DNA of 8,542 bases from Microcaldota archaeon. Its GTDB lineage: Archaea; Micrarchaeota; Micrarchaeia; Anstonellales; Bilamarchaeaceae. Under the pieces are notes generated by a model. It had not been told where the DNA came from. It worked only from the letters and a program-made list of their open reading frames with translations, and searched no databases. Below are positions 1-5,280 of this stretch, piece after piece (the first letter of the stretch is position 1; each line of letters starts with the position of its first letter). The stretch lies in the NCBI GenBank assembly GCA_030666035.1, contig DAOUYQ010000029.1, positions 1 through 8,542 of the forward strand, given 5' to 3'. The position numbers and the translations under genes were made by a program.

Positions 1-48
1 CTCCATTTTACTCCGACCTTTTTGTTTTCTGCCCCCCATCCCACCCAT
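1..48 (-). CDS. Possible 5' end of a gene leaving the left edge
   Basis: On the minus strand an open frame begins at ATG 48 and runs to the window edge, with further in-frame ATGs at 39 and 6. It would encode a short Gly/Lys/Arg-rich start (MGGMGGRKQKGRSKME). A GGAG lies 4 nt before the ATG at position 6, so that may be the real start; the spacing is short. No product can be named from 2 to 16 codons. The frame could be chance, and only the sequence beyond the edge can decide. Confidence 0.2.
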   Translation of the reverse strand, partial: MGGMGGRKQKGRSKME

Positions 49-79
49 TTTTCTTGCTACTCTAGTGCAAAACAGCGTA

Positions 80-139
80 CTTTTTCAAATAGAAAAAGCG
101 AAAGATAAATAGAAGAGGTTTTATTTAAAAACTAAACCC
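80..139 (-). terminator. Probable transcription end of the 118-121 aa gene
   Basis: Just past the TAG stop at 132-134 the minus strand reads through TTTTT and other T-rich tracts, which is how archaeal transcripts commonly end. Two weak inverted repeats sit here: GGTTT/AAACC at 118-139 overlapping the stop codon, and CTTTTTC/GAAAAAG (80-86 with 92-98) with a 5-nt loop. Visible in sequence; the terminator role is inferred. Confidence 0.35.
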
Positions 140-488
140 CAACCGTGTTTGTGTCCTTGATTTCAGTAAGCCTCTCGAGAAGCAGAATGGTCATGCTATA
201 CATCCCTATCTCTTCCCAGTTGGAAATCTTGCCTTTCCCACCCGCAAAATGGACGTAATTTTGCTTAATGATATTCTGGAGCTTGGTAATATTGTCCCGT
301 ATCGTTTCCCAATGCACCTGGAACTCTTCCAGGTTTTCTGAGAATTGCATTTTCTCCAAATCATTTAAGCGCAGGTTGAGTTGACTAACCCGTTTTTCAA
401 CGAAGCTGAGAAGGTCTTCTTCTTTATTAAAGGTCATATCAACATCATCAAGTAACCTGAATTCCGGTGGCGTTCTTGGTGCAACCAT
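132..488 (-). CDS. Hypothetical small helical protein
   Basis: I do not recognise a family. From ATG 488 the product is 118 residues; a GTG at 497 gives 121. I prefer ATG 488 because GGTGA (494-498) lies 5 nt before it, but a TATA-like box at 522-528 would place the transcript start near 497-500, so a leaderless GTG start is also possible. The middle (about residues 22-80) is rich in Leu, Glu, Asn and Lys with heptad-like spacing and probably forms helices or a coiled coil. A Gly-Gly-Lys-Gly turn follows, then a short hydrophobic helix (MYSMTILLLERL). There is no signal peptide, clear membrane span or cysteine, so it is probably cytoplasmic. It is the first protein gene downstream of tRNA-Gly(GCC) on the same strand, about 300 bp away and with its own promoter. 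Confidence 0.65.
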   Translation of the reverse strand: MVAPRTPPEFRLLDDVDMTFNKEEDLLSFVEKRVSQLNLRLNDLEKMQFSENLEEFQVHWETIRDNITKLQNIIKQNYVHFAGGKGKISNWEEIGMYSMTILLLERLTEIKDTNTVGV

Positions 489-514
489 TTTATTCACCCA
501 TTTTCCTATTTGCA

Positions 515-530
515 GAGCAACTATAAAAAC
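515..530 (-). promoter_or_regulatory. TATA-like promoter of the small helical protein
   Basis: The minus strand carries GTTTTTATAG (521-530) about 25-30 bp upstream of the GTG/ATG starts at 497/488. The spacing suggests a very short or absent leader. Inferred from motif and distance only. Confidence 0.45.
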
Positions 531-636
531 TCTACTGATTCATTCAAACTGGAGATGCAGCCGATTATAGGAATACTAACCTCCATATCAAACACAGAGA
601 GCTGCGCAATACGCTATTTTTTGACGATTTTTGCGT

Positions 637-799
637 AGCGTAAAACCCCTGTAAAAAGTGAAATGCGGCTCAGATTTGTCTTCTGAGAAATCTATTGGTT
701 TCTTCTTTTGAACTCACGTTCAAGATCCGACAAATACGCCTCATTTTTTCTTCCAAGCTTAAAACAGAAAAACTATTGCCGTACGAGTAAAGAAAAAAT
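637..799 (-). ncRNA. Structured 3' flank of tRNA-Gly(GCC), copy 1
   Basis: Reading the minus strand from the tRNA discriminator, three parts are seen. First, ATTTTTTCTT (790-799) is exactly complementary to AAGAAAAAAT (743-752), giving a 10-bp outer pairing. Second, a hairpin pairs 729-745 with 662-680; its inner stem is ATTTGTC/GACAAAT and its outer segments are GGC/GCC and AATG/CATT. Its 48-nt loop contains another hairpin, TTGAAC-GTGA-GTTCAA (708-723), closed by a GNRA-type tetraloop. Third, 15 nt later comes the box GTTTTACGCT (637-646). A homologous element lies behind tRNA-Gly(TCC) with compensating changes. It may be a tRNA trailer, a processed small RNA or a palindromic repeat element. 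On the plus strand the same hairpin followed by TTTTTT would resemble an intrinsic terminator. No known RNA family is recognised. Confidence 0.5.
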
Positions 800-870
800 G
801 CGGCCGCCGGGAATTGAACCCGGGCCCCGAAATTGGCAATCTCGAATCATAACCACTAGACTACGGCCGC
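799..870 (-). tRNA. tRNA-Gly(GCC)
   Basis: The cloverleaf folds from the minus strand. The acceptor stem is GCGGCCG/CGGCCGC. The D arm contains the AGTGG loop. The anticodon stem CGAGA/TTTCG carries loop TTGCCAA, giving anticodon GCC. The variable loop is GGGC, and the T arm is CCGGG-TTCAATT-CCCGG. Discriminator A73 (complement of position 799) is followed by six T residues, and CCA is not encoded. It reads glycine codons GGC/GGU. It is closely related to tRNA-Gly(TCC) at 5849-5919. Confidence 0.95.
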
Positions 871-900
871 AAAATGTGTAATTTCACATTTACATTCAAA

Positions 901-912
901 ATCTTTAAAAAC
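901..912 (-). promoter_or_regulatory. Promoter of tRNA-Gly(GCC)
   Basis: The minus strand has TTTTTAAAG (903-911) about 33-41 bp before the tRNA 5' end, the usual place for an archaeal TATA box giving a short 5' leader. It is separate from the plus-strand box at 941-948. Confidence 0.5.
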
Positions 913-930
913 TAAGCCTAACTAAGCCCA
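911..930. repeat. Tandem 10-bp repeat between divergent promoters
   Basis: ACTAAGCCTA is followed directly by ACTAAGCCCA: two 10-bp units with one mismatch. The repeat lies upstream of the tRNA-Gly(GCC) TATA box and between it and the box for the 471-residue protein. One-helical-turn spacing suits a protein-binding site, but two copies may also be chance. Confidence 0.45.
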
Positions 931-934
931 CTTA

Positions 935-950
935 CAAACCTTTTTAAACA
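935..950 (+). promoter_or_regulatory. Promoter of the 471-aa membrane protein gene
   Basis: CAAACC followed by TTTTTAAAC (941-949) resembles a BRE plus TATA box about 35-42 bp before ATG 983. The expected transcript start is near 970-975, leaving a leader of about 10 nt that includes GGTG (974-977). Confidence 0.45.
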
Positions 951-982
951 TTTATTATCACAATATATATGTTGGTGTTACA

Positions 983-2398
983 ATGACTAGTAAAAATGAT
1001 GGTAATAATGGCAAGAATCCCCCTCAGGGTCCAAAAGTTGTTCCAATTACTGCGGGCCCTAAACAAAAAGCCAGAAACCCAAATGGGCCACAAACGCCCC
1101 CTTTGAGGCCCCAGGCAAGGCACTTTCAGGGAACACCACAACAAAACAGGGCAGCTGAGCTTGGGGAGCAAATACATTTGCACGAAACAGAAATCTCAAA
1201 TCTCTTTGACGAAATCAGTTCAATAGAAAGGGAATTAGATTTGCGGCAAGACGATCAGGAGAACTCACTTACAGAGGAAGAAGTAAATTCTGCTTCGCAG
1301 CAGACAATTACCCGAAAGAATGAGATTGTACGGCTTTCCAGTGAACTTTCTCTAATGCAAATGGAACTGGATTCACTGGCCCCAGGCGGTGCACCATTGC
1401 AACCACCAGCACAAGCGGAAGCCCAAATGCATTGCGCTGCCCCACCCATAGAGGAAGAAGCGCAATTTAATTTTCCTGCAGCAGATGCAGCAGATTCCCA
1501 GCAGGAATCAGCATCAGGAACGATAAGCACATGGCTTTCTTTGCAGAGGGAGGATTTCAGCGAAAAGCCACTCAGGCACCTGATTTCCAATTCAGTAGGT
1601 TTTATCCTTCACAGCCCAGGAAAATTCATTAAAAGAGCCCTCCTTGTTACTGCATTTGCCGCTACGTATTTATCAGGGAAGAACTGGCTTGAAAATCCGG
1701 ATGCGCGCTCATGGGTTGGATTTGGCAAAGGAGTAATGGGAGGGGCCACAGACTTTATCCTGGGAGTACCCGGGTTCCTCTCTGATTCCGCCACATTCCT
1801 TTATGGCAATGCAAACAATGCTGCACTGATAGTTGCAGGAATCTGGACAGCATCTGCATTTTTGAGAAAGACAGCCAGGGACAAATCCCAAAGGCTTTCT
1901 TTTGCAGCAGGGCTAATGGCGATAAGAGAGGCAGTAGTGGATACCTCATATAATCTTGAGAAGGGGGCGGATGAACTTCTTGATTTTCACCTCAAAGATA
2001 GCAGTGTCGGGTTTGCGCTGGCGGCAGCAGGGTTTTTCGGATTATCATATCTTCTTTCCAATAAAGAAAGTACAGAATCTGGCAAACCCTCCAATGCGTT
2101 AACCCTCTCTTGTGCCCTTTCAAATACCATCACTGCAGGAATTAATGGAGTCGTTGCAGTGGTGGCAGGAACCGCAGGCCTTGTTTTCTGGGGATTGAAA
2201 AAGGCAGCCTCCCTTGCATCAAAGTTAAAAAACCGCGCACCGCGCCCGCAGCCAACACCAACTGTTGCAACGCCGGTTGAAACGGAGCCCCAGCCTGGGG
2301 CCGAATCCAAGGAACCTGCCAAAACAGCAGAATCCACAGCAGAAGAGGAAGTGCCTGCAGAACATGATGAGGGCCCACTTGTTCCATTTGATGGGTAG
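983..2398 (+). CDS. Coiled-coil multi-span membrane protein, unknown function
   Basis: 471 residues, family not recognised. Residues 1-55 are Pro/Gln/Asn/Lys-rich and look disordered. Residues 56-133 are two charged helices with heptad-like Leu/Ile spacing, a probable coiled coil broken near 93-100. A Pro/Ala/Gln linker (134-175) follows. Residues 200-410 contain four hydrophobic stretches, roughly 215-232, 279-295, 341-358 and 383-405; most end in Lys/Arg, and some are preceded by a Gly/amphipathic segment, which hints at a repeated helix-span unit. The tail (415-471) is Pro/Thr/Ala then very acidic. There is no N-terminal signal peptide, so the long N-terminus is probably cytoplasmic with internal spans as anchors. 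ATG 983 is chosen for the upstream GGTG and promoter spacing. Single gene with its own promoter, 94 bp before the reductase. It may be a membrane-organising or scaffold protein, but that is a guess. Confidence 0.85.
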   Translation: MTSKNDGNNGKNPPQGPKVVPITAGPKQKARNPNGPQTPPLRPQARHFQGTPQQNRAAELGEQIHLHETEISNLFDEISSIERELDLRQDDQENSLTEEEVNSASQQTITRKNEIVRLSSELSLMQMELDSLAPGGAPLQPPAQAEAQMHCAAPPIEEEAQFNFPAADAADSQQESASGTISTWLSLQREDFSEKPLRHLISNSVGFILHSPGKFIKRALLVTAFAATYLSGKNWLENPDARSWVGFGKGVMGGATDFILGVPGFLSDSATFLYGNANNAALIVAGIWTASAFLRKTARDKSQRLSFAAGLMAIREAVVDTSYNLEKGADELLDFHLKDSSVGFALAAAGFFGLSYLLSNKESTESGKPSNALTLSCALSNTITAGINGVVAVVAGTAGLVFWGLKKAASLASKLKNRAPRPQPTPTVATPVETEPQPGAESKEPAKTAESTAEEEVPAEHDEGPLVPFDG

Positions 2399-2455
2399 GC
2401 CTTAACCATTTCACCTGGCACGCTGGAGCCGATTTCTTTGCCCAAGCCCAAAGTG

Positions 2456-2470
2456 CCATCTTTTATCCCT
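2456..2470 (+). promoter_or_regulatory. Promoter of the reductase gene (probably leaderless)
   Basis: CTTTTATCCC (2460-2469) lies about 25-30 bp before ATG 2493, and no Shine-Dalgarno-like purine run precedes the ATG (the 18 nt before it are mainly A/T). Together this suggests a TATA box driving a leaderless mRNA. Confidence 0.45.
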
Positions 2471-2492
2471 TTTCTATTTTAACTATTAAATC

Positions 2493-3560
2493 ATGGGGGT
2501 TCAGGTAATAGGCGCAGGCCCGGCTGGCTCAGTTGCAGCCATTTCAGCTCTCAGGGAAAACCATAATGTTTCCTTGCATGAAGAGCATTCCCGTGCAGGC
2601 TTCCCGCTCAATTGCTCTGGCCTGGTTTCAAAAGAGGGCCTAGAATCACTCAGGGGATTTGTAGATTACCGGAGCCACATAACAAACAGGATGCGCGGTG
2701 CAGTAATAAATTGCGCGGGTTCGCAGCTTCTTATTGATTCTGGAAAAGACATTGCATATCTAATCAACCGGGCTTCTTTTGATGAGGCGCTTGCCCAAAA
2801 AGCAGAGGAGGAAGGTGCAAAAGTCCAGTACAACAACAGGATATCTGCCCCTTTCCCGGATGGCCATATAATCGGTGCAGATGGACCAAATTCAATAGTT
2901 GCATCCCATTTCAATTTTCCAAAAATAGAAAGATTCGTAGGTGTTTCCCAGGCAATAGTGAGATATGATGGGTCGATGCCAGACTATGTGCGGGTTTTCC
3001 TTTCCGCTGAAAACTTCCCCGGCTTTTTTGCATGGCTCATTCCCCAAAATGAAGAATATGCAGAGGTTGGAGCAGGTTGTGTGCTCCCGGGAAACCCAAA
3101 CAAATCCCTGGATTCCCTTGCAAAAGAGCTGGCCATGGACTTCCCCAAGGAAAGAACCCATTCCATAATCCCAGTTGCCCAGAGAGAGCGAACGTCCTTC
3201 TTTTCCCAGTCCCGGAATATCCTGCTTGTAGGTGACGCCGCAGGCCAGGTGAAATCCACTACAGGGGGGGGAGTTGTATTTGGCACAGGGTGTGCAAAAA
3301 TTGCAGGAAGGAACATCAATACCCCCAAGCAATATGAACGGGAATGGAGGGCAACATACGGAAAAGAGCTGAATACCCACTACCGCCTCCACAAGGCCCT
3401 GGGTGCACTCAATGATGATTCACTGCGGGCATTTGCTTCCCTTGCTTCAACATTCAGGATTGAAGAGTTCCTCCAGAGAAATGGAAACATGGACAGCCCA
3501 ACCAAGATGCTGGGCCCGAACCTTCTCTTCCATTCCATTCGTTCCCTCGTGAACAAATAG
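2493..3560 (+). CDS. Geranylgeranyl reductase family FAD oxidoreductase
   Basis: 355 residues. In archaea this family saturates the isoprenoid chains of geranylgeranyl lipids at the membrane using FAD, which is the likely role here. Visible motifs in order: the dinucleotide-binding loop GAGPAGS (7-13) at the very N-terminus; an NCSGLVS segment (40-46) matching the conserved Cys region near the flavin; the INRASFDEAL segment (91-100); a GADGPNS motif (128-134) typical of p-hydroxybenzoate-hydroxylase-fold flavoproteins; the substrate-domain stretch GFFAWLIPQ (177-185); and the second FAD site LLVGDAAGQV...TGGG (244-260). The C-terminal YEREW...GKEL region is also characteristic. It is somewhat shorter than the usual roughly 390-400 residues, mainly because the middle and the C-terminal tail are compact. 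Exact substrate (phospholipid, quinone side chain or chlorin-type) cannot be read from sequence. The TGGG motif is encoded by a run of eight G. Confidence 0.9.
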   Translation: MGVQVIGAGPAGSVAAISALRENHNVSLHEEHSRAGFPLNCSGLVSKEGLESLRGFVDYRSHITNRMRGAVINCAGSQLLIDSGKDIAYLINRASFDEALAQKAEEEGAKVQYNNRISAPFPDGHIIGADGPNSIVASHFNFPKIERFVGVSQAIVRYDGSMPDYVRVFLSAENFPGFFAWLIPQNEEYAEVGAGCVLPGNPNKSLDSLAKELAMDFPKERTHSIIPVAQRERTSFFSQSRNILLVGDAAGQVKSTTGGGVVFGTGCAKIAGRNINTPKQYEREWRATYGKELNTHYRLHKALGALNDDSLRAFASLASTFRIEEFLQRNGNMDSPTKMLGPNLLFHSIRSLVNK

Positions 3561-3607
3561 GCATTAAATACTTTTAGGTTTTATATCCAACTCTAAGTGG
3601 TGGTAGA
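3561..3607 (+). promoter_or_regulatory. Promoter and ribosome binding site of the 163-aa gene
   Basis: The 47-bp gap holds ATTAAATAC (3563-3571) and TTTATATCC (3580-3588), either of which could be a TATA box, and GGTGGT (3599-3604) just before ATG 3608. The first box would give a short leader including GGTGGT; the second would give a leaderless start. Co-transcription with the reductase gene is equally possible. Confidence 0.35.
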
Positions 3608-4099
3608 ATGCTTCAGCAAAAAAAGCACCGAGAGACAAAGCCAACTCTTGCGCAGTTCCCTACTGAGACCGAGGCCGCCCCTCCTTTCCACCATGAGCAT
3701 TACGAAGAGCTCCACCAGAAGCACAAGGACCAGACTGTTTTTACATACATCCCAATAATCCGCGGAAACTTCAATGGAGAGAAAGAAGATTTTGACCGCC
3801 TTCCACAGGAGCAGCGCTTCCAGCTCTATGAAATGGTGATGCTGGGAAAGGTCCGCAACCTCTGGGATGAGATTGACCGCATCAAGACCCGCAAGAAAGT
3901 TGAGAAAAAACTAAAGCGCTCCAGCAGCAAAAAACTAAATGAAATTCTAGATATGCTGGATGCTGACCCTACTCTTCGTGCAGAAGACCTGATTCATGTC
4001 CTTCCCAAGCGGCTCTTTTCCAAGTTAATGCTTTATGTAAAATACGCGGGCAACAACCAGGATTCTATTCGCCGATTTTTTGTTAACATGGAAAAGTAA
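3608..4099 (+). CDS. Hypothetical helical basic protein
   Basis: 163 residues; no family recognised. The N-terminus (1-45) is polar with a His-rich patch (PFHHEHYEELHQKH). Residues about 55-105 are charged and helical, ending in a strongly basic stretch (RIKTRKKVEKKLKRSSSKK) that could bind nucleic acid. Residues 106-163 look like a compact helical bundle: two or three short helices (KLNEILDMLD, AEDLIHVLPKRLFSKLMLYVKYA) and a final basic helix. There are no membrane spans, signal peptide or cysteines, so it is presumably cytoplasmic. The start is supported by GGTGGT 3-8 nt upstream. It is 47 bp downstream of the reductase on the same strand and convergent with the lipoprotein gene, with only 10 bp between the two stops. 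Function unknown; nucleic-acid binding is an inference from charge alone. Confidence 0.75.
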   Translation: MLQQKKHRETKPTLAQFPTETEAAPPFHHEHYEELHQKHKDQTVFTYIPIIRGNFNGEKEDFDRLPQEQRFQLYEMVMLGKVRNLWDEIDRIKTRKKVEKKLKRSSSKKLNEILDMLDADPTLRAEDLIHVLPKRLFSKLMLYVKYAGNNQDSIRRFFVNMEK

Positions 4100-4113
4100 T
4101 CTTTTGTTTTTAG
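4099..4113 (+). terminator. Oligo-T terminator of the 163-aa gene
   Basis: Immediately after the TAA stop the plus strand reads CTTTTGTTTTTAG (4101-4113), a typical archaeal oligo-T termination signal. It overlaps the 3' end of the convergent lipoprotein gene. No strong hairpin precedes it. Confidence 0.5.
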
Positions 4114-4403
4114 CATTCTTCCAAATCACAGTAGCAGGTTGTAGAATATTCTCCGGGCGCCCAGTCCGATGCAGATGAAACCCCAATTGCTTTGCTGCTC
4201 TTTACCCCAAGCAACTCCTTGCATTCAGCTGCACATGCAGCATCTAACCCCTCTTCAGTTTCTGCAAATACACTTCCGCTCCACTGGTTTGGAGCCTTCA
4301 CATAATCGCTTGTGCAGCCACCTGAACCCTGGCTTCCCTTGCTTGCGCATCCGCTGAAGAGAACAAGCAAAAGAACCAGCAGGATTACAAATATTTTCTT
4401 CAT
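4110..4403 (-). CDS. Small cysteine-rich lipoprotein
   Basis: 97 residues. It starts MKK followed by a hydrophobic signal segment (4-16) and the lipobox F-S-G-C, with Cys19 as the lipid-attachment residue, so the mature protein (about 79 residues) should be anchored on the outer face of the cytoplasmic membrane. A Gly/Ser linker follows. Six further cysteines (30, 57, 61, 90, 92, 97, the last being the C-terminal residue) suggest up to three disulfides in an extracytoplasmic fold. A CAAEC motif lies in a predicted helix and CYC near the end. AAGGT lies about 8 nt before the ATG. The gene begins 21 bp after tRNA-Thr and could be co-transcribed with the tRNA pair; alternatively TTATATTG, which overlaps the tRNA 3' end, could serve as its TATA box. 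Ligand or partner unknown; no named family recognised. Confidence 0.8.
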   Translation of the reverse strand: MKKIFVILLVLLLVLFSGCASKGSQGSGGCTSDYVKAPNQWSGSVFAETEEGLDAACAAECKELLGVKSSKAIGVSSASDWAPGEYSTTCYCDLEEC

Positions 4404-4424
4404 TTTACTTACCTTTTCAATATA

Positions 4425-4496
4425 AGCCCCCGAAGGGATTCGAACCCTCGACCTATCGCTTACGAAGCGATCGCTCTACTACTGAGCTACGGAGGC
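4425..4496 (-). tRNA. tRNA-Thr(CGT)
   Basis: Minus-strand cloverleaf: acceptor GCCTCCG/CGGGGGC with one G-U pair, D arm GCTC...GAGC, anticodon stem ATCGC/GCGAT around loop TTCGTAA (anticodon CGT, codon ACG), variable loop AGGTC, and T arm GAGGG-TTCGAAT-CCCTT. The discriminator is U73 (complement of position 4425), as expected for archaeal tRNA-Thr. CCA is not encoded. It lies 4 bp downstream of tRNA-Ser, so both are probably cut from one precursor. Confidence 0.95.
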
Positions 4497-4500
4497 AAAG

Positions 4501-4584
4501 CGCCAGGAGCAGGATTTGAACCTGCAATTCCTTGCGGAACTAGTTTTCGAGACTAGCACAATCACCGGGTTCTGTCATCCTGGC
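4501..4584 (-). tRNA. tRNA-Ser(CGA)
   Basis: Class II tRNA on the minus strand: acceptor GCCAGGA/TCCTGGC, D arm ACAG...TTGT with G18-G19 present, anticodon stem CTAGT/ACTAG with loop CTCGAAA (anticodon CGA, codon UCG), a long variable arm TTCC-GCAA-GGAA capped by a GNRA tetraloop, and T arm GCAGG-TTCAAAT-CCTGC. The discriminator is G73 (position 4501). CCA is not encoded. The D stem is unusually A-U/G-U rich, with A10 instead of the common G10. Confidence 0.95.
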
Positions 4585-4626
4585 ATCTGCATTTCCTTAC
4601 TTTCTCCTAGTGATTAAGACATATTC

Positions 4627-4640
4627 TGTTTAAAAAATTG
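4627..4640 (-). promoter_or_regulatory. Promoter of the tRNA-Ser/tRNA-Thr unit
   Basis: TTTTTTAAAC on the minus strand (4628-4637) lies about 45-53 bp before the tRNA-Ser 5' end, within the 62-bp gap after the toxin stop codon. It is the only TATA-like box there, and its T-run may also help end the toxin transcript. Confidence 0.45.
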
Positions 4641-4646
4641 CACCTG

Positions 4647-4976
4647 TTATTTCCGTATTGTGCTGATTATGTTTTCCACTAGTTTTTCCTGAAATTTTGA
4701 ACTTACCCTACCTATGGTTCGAAGTACCTGTTTCTCATGCAGTTTTATAATCCCATCAAACCTGGCTCCACTGTACTTGTCAAGCTGGCAGTTAGCATCT
4801 TTTTCTGAAATGGGAATGCAGTACTCATCCAATGCAGTTGTAATCGCTGAAACAAGAACAAAGCCCGTCGAATTGTATTTTTCGTTCGATAAAACAATCG
4901 CAGGGCGGACTTTGCTTTCTGGAGAATCCAAGAAGAAAACCCTTGCAAGAACAATTTCTCTTCTTTTTGGCATCAT
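4647..4976 (-). CDS. MazF/PemK-family toxin (endoribonuclease)
   Basis: 109 residues, the normal length for the family, whose members cleave RNA in a sequence-specific, ribosome-independent or ribosome-linked way and arrest growth when unopposed. Visible features: an N-terminal REIVLARVFF strand matching the usual GDIVLVxFPF; the KVRPAIVLS motif (22-30) with the conserved Arg24; the SAITT strand (43-47) in the position of the catalytic Ser/Thr; ARFDGIIKLHEKQVL (71-85), equivalent to the family's xLDxxxxLxxxxI segment; then IGRVS and a C-terminal helix. The ATG (4976, with a second at 4973) overlaps the antitoxin stop as TAATG, with GAGGT (4983-4987) upstream inside the antitoxin gene. It should form a dimer neutralised by the adjacent antitoxin. 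The cleavage site cannot be predicted. Confidence 0.9.
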   Translation of the reverse strand: MMPKRREIVLARVFFLDSPESKVRPAIVLSNEKYNSTGFVLVSAITTALDEYCIPISEKDANCQLDKYSGARFDGIIKLHEKQVLRTIGRVSSKFQEKLVENIISTIRK

Positions 4977-5218
4977 TAAAGGTACCTCTTTCGGTAGAAT
5001 TCTTCAGATTTTTCATCCGAAGGATTATTCCAATGCATTTCAATTGTTGAGTGCTCCAACGCTTCCCGCTGCACCCCTCTCCGCATCTGTTGCTGCTTTT
5101 CATAATATCTAGTTAATGCTAGTCTTACTGCTTCAGTTTTATTGGCCGCAAGTCCCCTCTTAATCAATTCATTAACAAATTTTTCAAGCTCTCCGGTTAG
5201 ATGAAGATTTATATTCAT
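4976..5218 (-). CDS. Ribbon-helix-helix antitoxin of the MazF-type pair
   Basis: 80 residues from ATG 5218. This start is supported by GGTGAG 3-8 nt upstream and by the protein beginning directly with a ribbon-helix-helix fold: beta strand NINLHLTG (2-9), helix A (10-21) and helix B (27-41, KTEAVRLALTRYYEK). The longer frame to 5302 would add an AT-rich promoter sequence and is rejected. The C-terminal half (45-80), ending in the NNPSDEKSEEFYRKRY segment, is the usual toxin-binding tail and is copied in a degraded form at 5373-5440. It should dimerise, bind its own promoter and mask the toxin's RNA-binding site. It overlaps the toxin start by one base, implying translational coupling. Confidence 0.85.
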   Translation of the reverse strand: MNINLHLTGELEKFVNELIKRGLAANKTEAVRLALTRYYEKQQQMRRGVQREALEHSTIEMHWNNPSDEKSEEFYRKRYL

Positions 5219-5235
5219 ATTCTCACCAATGTACA

Positions 5236-5280
5236 CTTTTATATCATTATTATAGCATAAAACATATATAAACATATCAT
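5236..5280 (-). promoter_or_regulatory. Promoter and possible operator of the toxin-antitoxin pair
   Basis: Upstream of the antitoxin the minus strand has TTTATATATG (about 5263-5272), and the plus strand shows AACATATA and AACATATC at 5261-5268 and 5271-5278, a 10-bp-spaced direct repeat overlapping that box. Half-sites one helical turn apart are typical for RHH repressors. A nearer AT box (GATATAAAAG, 5237-5246) would leave almost no leader, which fits poorly with the GGTGAG ribosome binding site. Confidence 0.45.

Noticed and set aside
31..46. G-quadruplex candidate on the minus strand (GGG T GGG AT GGGGGG)
   Set aside because: Only three separated G-runs; the fourth would need the six-G run to split with no loop. 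Too weak to report as a feature.
610..642. Inverted repeat TACGCTA (610-616) / TAGCGTA (636-642)
   Set aside because: Seven base pairs with a 19-nt A/T-rich loop; the right arm overlaps the GTTTTACGCT box, and copy 2 shows no matching left arm, so it is not supported as a shared structure.
673..747. Short minus-strand reading frame beginning MRRICR in both tRNA-Gly flanks
   Set aside because: Both copies can be read as M-R-R-I-C-R with synonymous differences, but the frames diverge after a few codons because the loop lengths differ by a number not divisible by three, while the 3' arm stays conserved in a different frame. RNA or DNA pairing explains the pattern better than coding.
637..799. 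C/D-box or H/ACA guide RNA in the tRNA-Gly flanks
   Set aside because: CTGA occurs and could pass as a D box, but no proper C box (RTGATGA) or partner lies at the right spacing, and no ACA box follows the hairpin at the usual distance in both copies.
4714..5112. Plus-strand 132-codon frame
   Set aside because: It is the antisense shadow of the toxin and antitoxin genes; the minus-strand products have clear family motifs and ribosome binding sites.
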